Shown: piece by piece, positions 6,510-8,592 of the stretch
Layout: the number at the start of each line of letters is the position of its first letter
Position numbering within the stretch: the first letter of the stretch is position 1
Assembly: GCA_937973585.1 (NCBI GenBank)
Contig: CALJKN010000204.1
Span: 1-8,592 of the forward strand
Source: an uncultured Helicobacteraceae bacterium
Lineage (GTDB): Bacteria; Campylobacterota; Campylobacteria; Campylobacterales; UBA6016
Direction: 5' to 3'
DNA length: 8,592 nt
Translations under genes and position numbers: made by a program
The notes under the pieces: model-generated
What the model saw: only the letters and a program-made list of their open reading frames with translations
Told to the model about the DNA's origin: nothing
Database searches by the model: none

Positions 6510-6536
6510 TTAACCGTCTCCGAAGTATTTCATTCG

Positions 6537-6542
6537 ATTATA
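6537..6542 (-). promoter_or_regulatory. Promoter -10 hexamer TATAAT of the compact chemoreceptor gene
   Basis: On the minus strand a perfect TATAAT is read from 6542 to 6537, within GGATATAATCG. It predicts a transcript start near 6530 and a leader of about 20 nt before the ATG at 6509. There is no good -35 at the standard distance (AATGAA at 6565-6560). That fits a promoter that relies on an activator bound at the palindrome just upstream. Confidence 0.65.
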
Positions 6543-6563
6543 TCCGGCATCTACGATTTTTCA

Positions 6564-6577
6564 TTGACGTACGTCAA
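6564..6577. promoter_or_regulatory. Crp/Fnr-family-type operator TTGAC-GTAC-GTCAA
   Basis: A perfect 14-bp palindrome, TTGACGTACGTCAA, lies between queE and the chemoreceptor promoter. The half-sites match the TTGAY-N4-RTCAA consensus of Fnr-like regulators; the TTGAC-N4-GTCAA form is known for Dnr/HcpR-type members. Its centre is about 40-41 bp upstream of the start site predicted from the TATAAT at 6542-6537, which is the class II activator position. The regulator itself is not in the window. Control by oxygen, NO or redox is inferred from the family, not shown. Confidence 0.6.
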
Positions 6578-6587
6578 GTTTTTAGTT

Positions 6588-7313
6588 TTATACCCCTTTT
6601 TTCTTATCGAAAATTCTTATGTGTAACCTATCCGAATACGAATACCCGTTATCAAGGCAAAATTCAAATACATCTCTTGCATTTTCGGCTAGCCCTGCCC
6701 TGTCTCCACCGAGAGGCATGCAGTACACGGCCTCCGGTGATACGCCAAGAGGGGTCAATATGCCCTCTATCTCCTGTTTTGCTCTGCCGCTTTTGATAAG
6801 GTCGCTATCAAGTACAAATTTAAAAAAATAGTCGCTTTCGGCTATAAAATTTTTTAGCGCCTGCATATTTATCCGCCTCTCTTCCGGTTCACCGGAGTTC
6901 GATAGTTTTACCGACAACGCATATACAAATGTGCGGTAAGGCTCAAACGAAAAATCTATCTCTTTTGTTGCGTTCGTCTCCACCGTTACCCTGTGCCCGC
7001 CATCATATAAATATTTTGCAAACTCCATAAAATCAAGGTTGCCAAACCATAATGTCGGCTCCCCACCCGTAATCACCGTATGGGCATGCGAAAATTTCAT
7101 CATTTTTTTGTGCTCGGCGATTGCTGTTTTACCGTCTATCCGACTCCATGAGTCTTTGTATTTGCTATTTACGGCGTAGTAGCTATCGCATCCACCTGCC
7201 CCAAATCCGGGACAAACAAGATTGCACCCGCCTAGCCTAACAAACACGCTATGGCTTCCGGCATATCTCCCCTCCCCCTGCAACGAATAAAATATCTCGC
7301 TAACGCTTACCAA
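6588..7313 (-). CDS. queE: 7-carboxy-7-deazaguanine synthase, radical SAM (QueE)
   Basis: QueE converts 6-carboxytetrahydropterin to 7-carboxy-7-deazaguanine, an early step towards preQ1 and queuosine in tRNA, using a [4Fe-4S] cluster and SAM. Signs, numbered from the TTG start (241 aa): EIFYSLQGEGRYAG at 6-19; RLGGCNLVCPGFGAGGCDSYYAV with cysteines at 30, 34 and 42 (CX3CX7C, the Campylobacterota-style enlarged cluster loop with GFG before the third Cys); the SAM-binding TGGEPTLW at 82-89; and VETNAT at 111-116. The frame is open up to an ATG at 7343. I prefer TTG 7313 for three reasons: relatives start about one residue before the VxVxExFxSxQGEG segment; CGGAG at 7325-7321 sits 7 nt upstream of the TTG while the ATG has no Shine-Dalgarno; and the ATG overlaps a good -10. 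The longer 251-aa form remains possible. No other que gene is adjacent. Confidence 0.9.
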   Translation of the reverse strand: MVSVSEIFYSLQGEGRYAGSHSVFVRLGGCNLVCPGFGAGGCDSYYAVNSKYKDSWSRIDGKTAIAEHKKMMKFSHAHTVITGGEPTLWFGNLDFMEFAKYLYDGGHRVTVETNATKEIDFSFEPYRTFVYALSVKLSNSGEPEERRINMQALKNFIAESDYFFKFVLDSDLIKSGRAKQEIEGILTPLGVSPEAVYCMPLGGDRAGLAENARDVFEFCLDNGYSYSDRLHIRIFDKKKGV

Positions 7314-7338
7314 ACAAGGACTCCGAATGTTTTTTGAA

Positions 7339-7366
7339 ATCATATCTTAAACATCAAAAAAGCCAA
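7339..7366 (-). promoter_or_regulatory. Predicted sigma-70 promoter of queE
   Basis: On the minus strand, TTGGCT (7366-7361) and TATGAT (7344-7339) are separated by 16 bp, matching the -35 at 4 of 6 and the -10 at 5 of 6 positions. A start site near 7332 would give a leader of about 19 nt to the TTG at 7313, with CGGAG inside it. The -10 contains the in-frame ATG at 7343-7341, so this promoter and that start codon cannot both be used. Confidence 0.5.
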
Positions 7367-7394
7367 AATATGACATTTTTGTAACAAAAACGTC

Positions 7395-7436
7395 TTCCTT
7401 TTGCTTTAAGATTAAAAAAAATCTGACCAAAAGGAA
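7395..7436 (+). promoter_or_regulatory. Nested hairpin that can cover the ribosome binding site of the second chemoreceptor
   Basis: TTCCTTTTG (7395-7403) and CAAAAGGAA (7428-7436) form a perfect 9-bp stem. Inside it, AGATT (7409-7413) and AATCT (7420-7424) form a second 5-bp stem around six A residues. The 3' arm contains AAGGA (7431-7435), the only good Shine-Dalgarno for the downstream gene, so folding would hide it. Whether it forms depends on where transcription starts. If the TAAGAT at 7407-7412 is the -10, the 5' arm would not be in the RNA. Confidence 0.45.
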
Positions 7437-7457
7437 AATTTGACGGTGTTGTCTGAT

Positions 7458-8592
7458 ATGAATATCTATAAAAAACTACAGCTAATCTCTCTGACGGGGG
7501 CTTTTTTCGGGGCACTCATCGCTGTCATCTCAATATCAAGCTACACAAACCTAATCACAAAAATCAACGACGGGATGAACGAAAAAATAACCCAGATAGA
7601 TCTAGCCAGACAAGCTCAGGTCGATTTCAAGATTCAGGTACAGGAGTGGAAAAACATACTCCTTCGGGGTGGAGACGAAAAGAGCTATCAAAAATACCTA
7701 ACCGGTTTTTACGAAAAACAAAAGACGGTGACCGCAAAAATCTTGGAGTTGAAACAAAAAACGGAGGATGTCAAAGTCAAAACAGAGATTGAAAAATTTT
7801 TGACATCATACGAAAACCTAAACAAAAACTATGATAACGGACTCAAAATATATCTGGCTTCAAAAGCGGACGGACACCTAAATGCCGACAAAGCGCTAAA
7901 AGGACAGGACAGAGAGCCGAACGAAACCATAGACAAAATCGTCAAATCCCTAAAAGAGAACCTCGCATCACAGCAGCAAGCCGCCGAAAAAGAGAAAAGA
8001 GAGATTTTCGTATTTGTCGCCGGATTGTCGGTTGTGGCGCTAATCATAGGAATATTGCTATCGGTGGCAGTTATCCGGAATATCAAAAGACGGATAAGCG
8101 AGATAAAATCCATATCGGAGGATTTGGCGACCGGAAACGGAGATTTGACAAAAAAACTGGATGAGAGTCACAAAGACGAGCTTGGTGAAACTTCAAAATC
8201 AATCAATGCGTTTATCTCAAAAACAGCCCAAATAATCCACACCGCAAAAATGACCGCAAACGAAAATGCCGCAATAGCCGAGGAACTGGCAATCACAACC
8301 GCCCAGATAAGCAAAAGAGCCTCAAACTCAGCCGACATAACCACGGCCGTAAACAAGTCTATCACGGCGCTAGCCGAAAAAAGCATACACGGAGCATCGC
8401 AGGCAGAATCAGTCAAAAATGAAATAGCCGTTGCGGCGGCAAAACTGGTAGACTCAAAAAAACAGATGGATGCTATCAGAGACAAAATCGAGAACAGCGT
8501 AAACATCGAAACAGAGTTTGCCCACACCCTCTCAAAACTAAGCTCACAAGCAGAACAGGTAAAAGGGGTGCTGTCGGTTATAGGAGATATCG
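7458..8592 (+). CDS. Methyl-accepting chemotaxis protein with four-helix-bundle-like periplasmic domain and HAMP (3' truncated)
   Basis: The frame stays open for 378 codons from the ATG at 7458 and runs off the window end. Numbered from that ATG: TM1 at about 9-30; a periplasmic helical domain (about 31-180) with VQEWKNILLRGGD at 61-73, typical of four-helix-bundle chemoreceptor sensors; TM2 at about 183-206; HAMP at about 207-258 (IKSISEDLATGNGDLTKKL, DELGETSKSIN); then the start of the coiled-coil signalling domain. The last residues, QVKGVLSVIGDI, are those just before the conserved ADQTNLLALNAA tip, so the CheA/CheW contact region lies beyond the window. The start is uncertain: the ATG has no Shine-Dalgarno at normal distance. 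In-frame GTG 7446 lies 10 nt after AAGGA (7431-7435), and TTG 7440 or 7449 are also possible. GTG 7446 would add MLSD. It is divergent from queE. Confidence 0.88.
   Translation, partial: MNIYKKLQLISLTGAFFGALIAVISISSYTNLITKINDGMNEKITQIDLARQAQVDFKIQVQEWKNILLRGGDEKSYQKYLTGFYEKQKTVTAKILELKQKTEDVKVKTEIEKFLTSYENLNKNYDNGLKIYLASKADGHLNADKALKGQDREPNETIDKIVKSLKENLASQQQAAEKEKREIFVFVAGLSVVALIIGILLSVAVIRNIKRRISEIKSISEDLATGNGDLTKKLDESHKDELGETSKSINAFISKTAQIIHTAKMTANENAAIAEELAITTAQISKRASNSADITTAVNKSITALAEKSIHGASQAESVKNEIAVAAAKLVDSKKQMDAIRDKIENSVNIETEFAHTLSKLSSQAEQVKGVLSVIGDI

Noticed and set aside
7379..7412. Standard sigma-70 promoter TTGTAA...TAAGAT for the second chemoreceptor
   Set aside because: The spacer would be 22 bp, too long for a normal promoter. 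TAAGAT alone remains possible and is mentioned with the hairpin.
7829..8113. 94-codon open frame on the minus strand
   Set aside because: It is antisense to the periplasmic domain and TM2 of the second chemoreceptor; no supporting Shine-Dalgarno or motif is seen.
8168..8527. 119-codon open frame on the minus strand
   Set aside because: It lies antisense to the coiled-coil region of the second chemoreceptor, whose frame is clearly coding. The hydrophobic S/A/I-rich translation is the usual mirror of such helices.
1..8592. CRISPR array, tRNA, rRNA, insertion sequence or phage genes
   Set aside because: No spaced direct repeats, cloverleaf-like segments, transposase motifs or phage-type genes were seen on either strand. 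All sizeable stretches are accounted for by ordinary genes.

Overview
The window carries part of an anaerobic-type cobalamin (vitamin B12) locus, a signal-transduction stretch (one sensor histidine kinase and two chemoreceptors) and a queuosine-precursor gene. Three traits suggest a free-living, motile member of the Campylobacterota (epsilonproteobacteria), such as a Sulfurimonas- or Sulfuricurvum-like sulfur oxidiser: the IAHQWKQPLN H-box of the kinase, the GFG...CDSYYAV cysteine loop of QueE, and a mid-to-low GC content with short intergenic gaps. The assignment is inference from protein style; no rRNA or other phylogenetic marker is present.

Layout. Positions 1-73 hold a structured leader that may be the 3' end of a cobalamin riboswitch. 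It precedes cbiM (74-751, +), the substrate-binding membrane component of a cobalt ECF transporter. cbiM converges on cobJ/cbiH (793-1572, -) across a bidirectional terminator hairpin. cobJ is preceded on the same strand by cbiG (1675-2703, -, TTG start). The 102-bp gap between them holds two strong hairpins that look like a small dispersed palindromic repeat. cbiG diverges from cobI/cbiL (2766-3428, +) over a 62-bp promoter region with a GGTTA-N7-TAACC inverted repeat. cobI ends with a 4-bp convergent overlap with an orphan dCache-type histidine kinase (3425-5224, -). Upstream lies a compact chemoreceptor lacking a periplasmic sensor domain (5352-6509, -). Next comes queE (6588-7313 or 7343, -). 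A second chemoreceptor with a four-helix-bundle-like periplasmic domain and a HAMP domain (about 7446/7458 onward, +) is cut by the window end just before its signalling tip.

How the genes fit together. CbiM would bring in Co2+. CbiL (C20 methylation), CbiH (C17 methylation and ring contraction) and CbiG (lactone opening) are successive or near-successive steps in corrin formation with early cobalt insertion. CbiF, which acts between CbiH and CbiG, is not in the window, nor are the CbiQ/CbiO energising subunits of the transporter. The kinase and chemoreceptors are sensory genes with no recognisable functional link to B12.

I see no clearly new biological system. The best leads are regulatory. 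A perfect 14-bp Crp/Fnr-type palindrome sits at class II spacing from a perfect TATAAT upstream of the compact chemoreceptor. A nested hairpin can bury the ribosome binding site of the second chemoreceptor. Promoter and Shine-Dalgarno evidence argues that queE starts at a TTG ten codons inside the longest frame. No gene-free stretch exceeds 300 bases.
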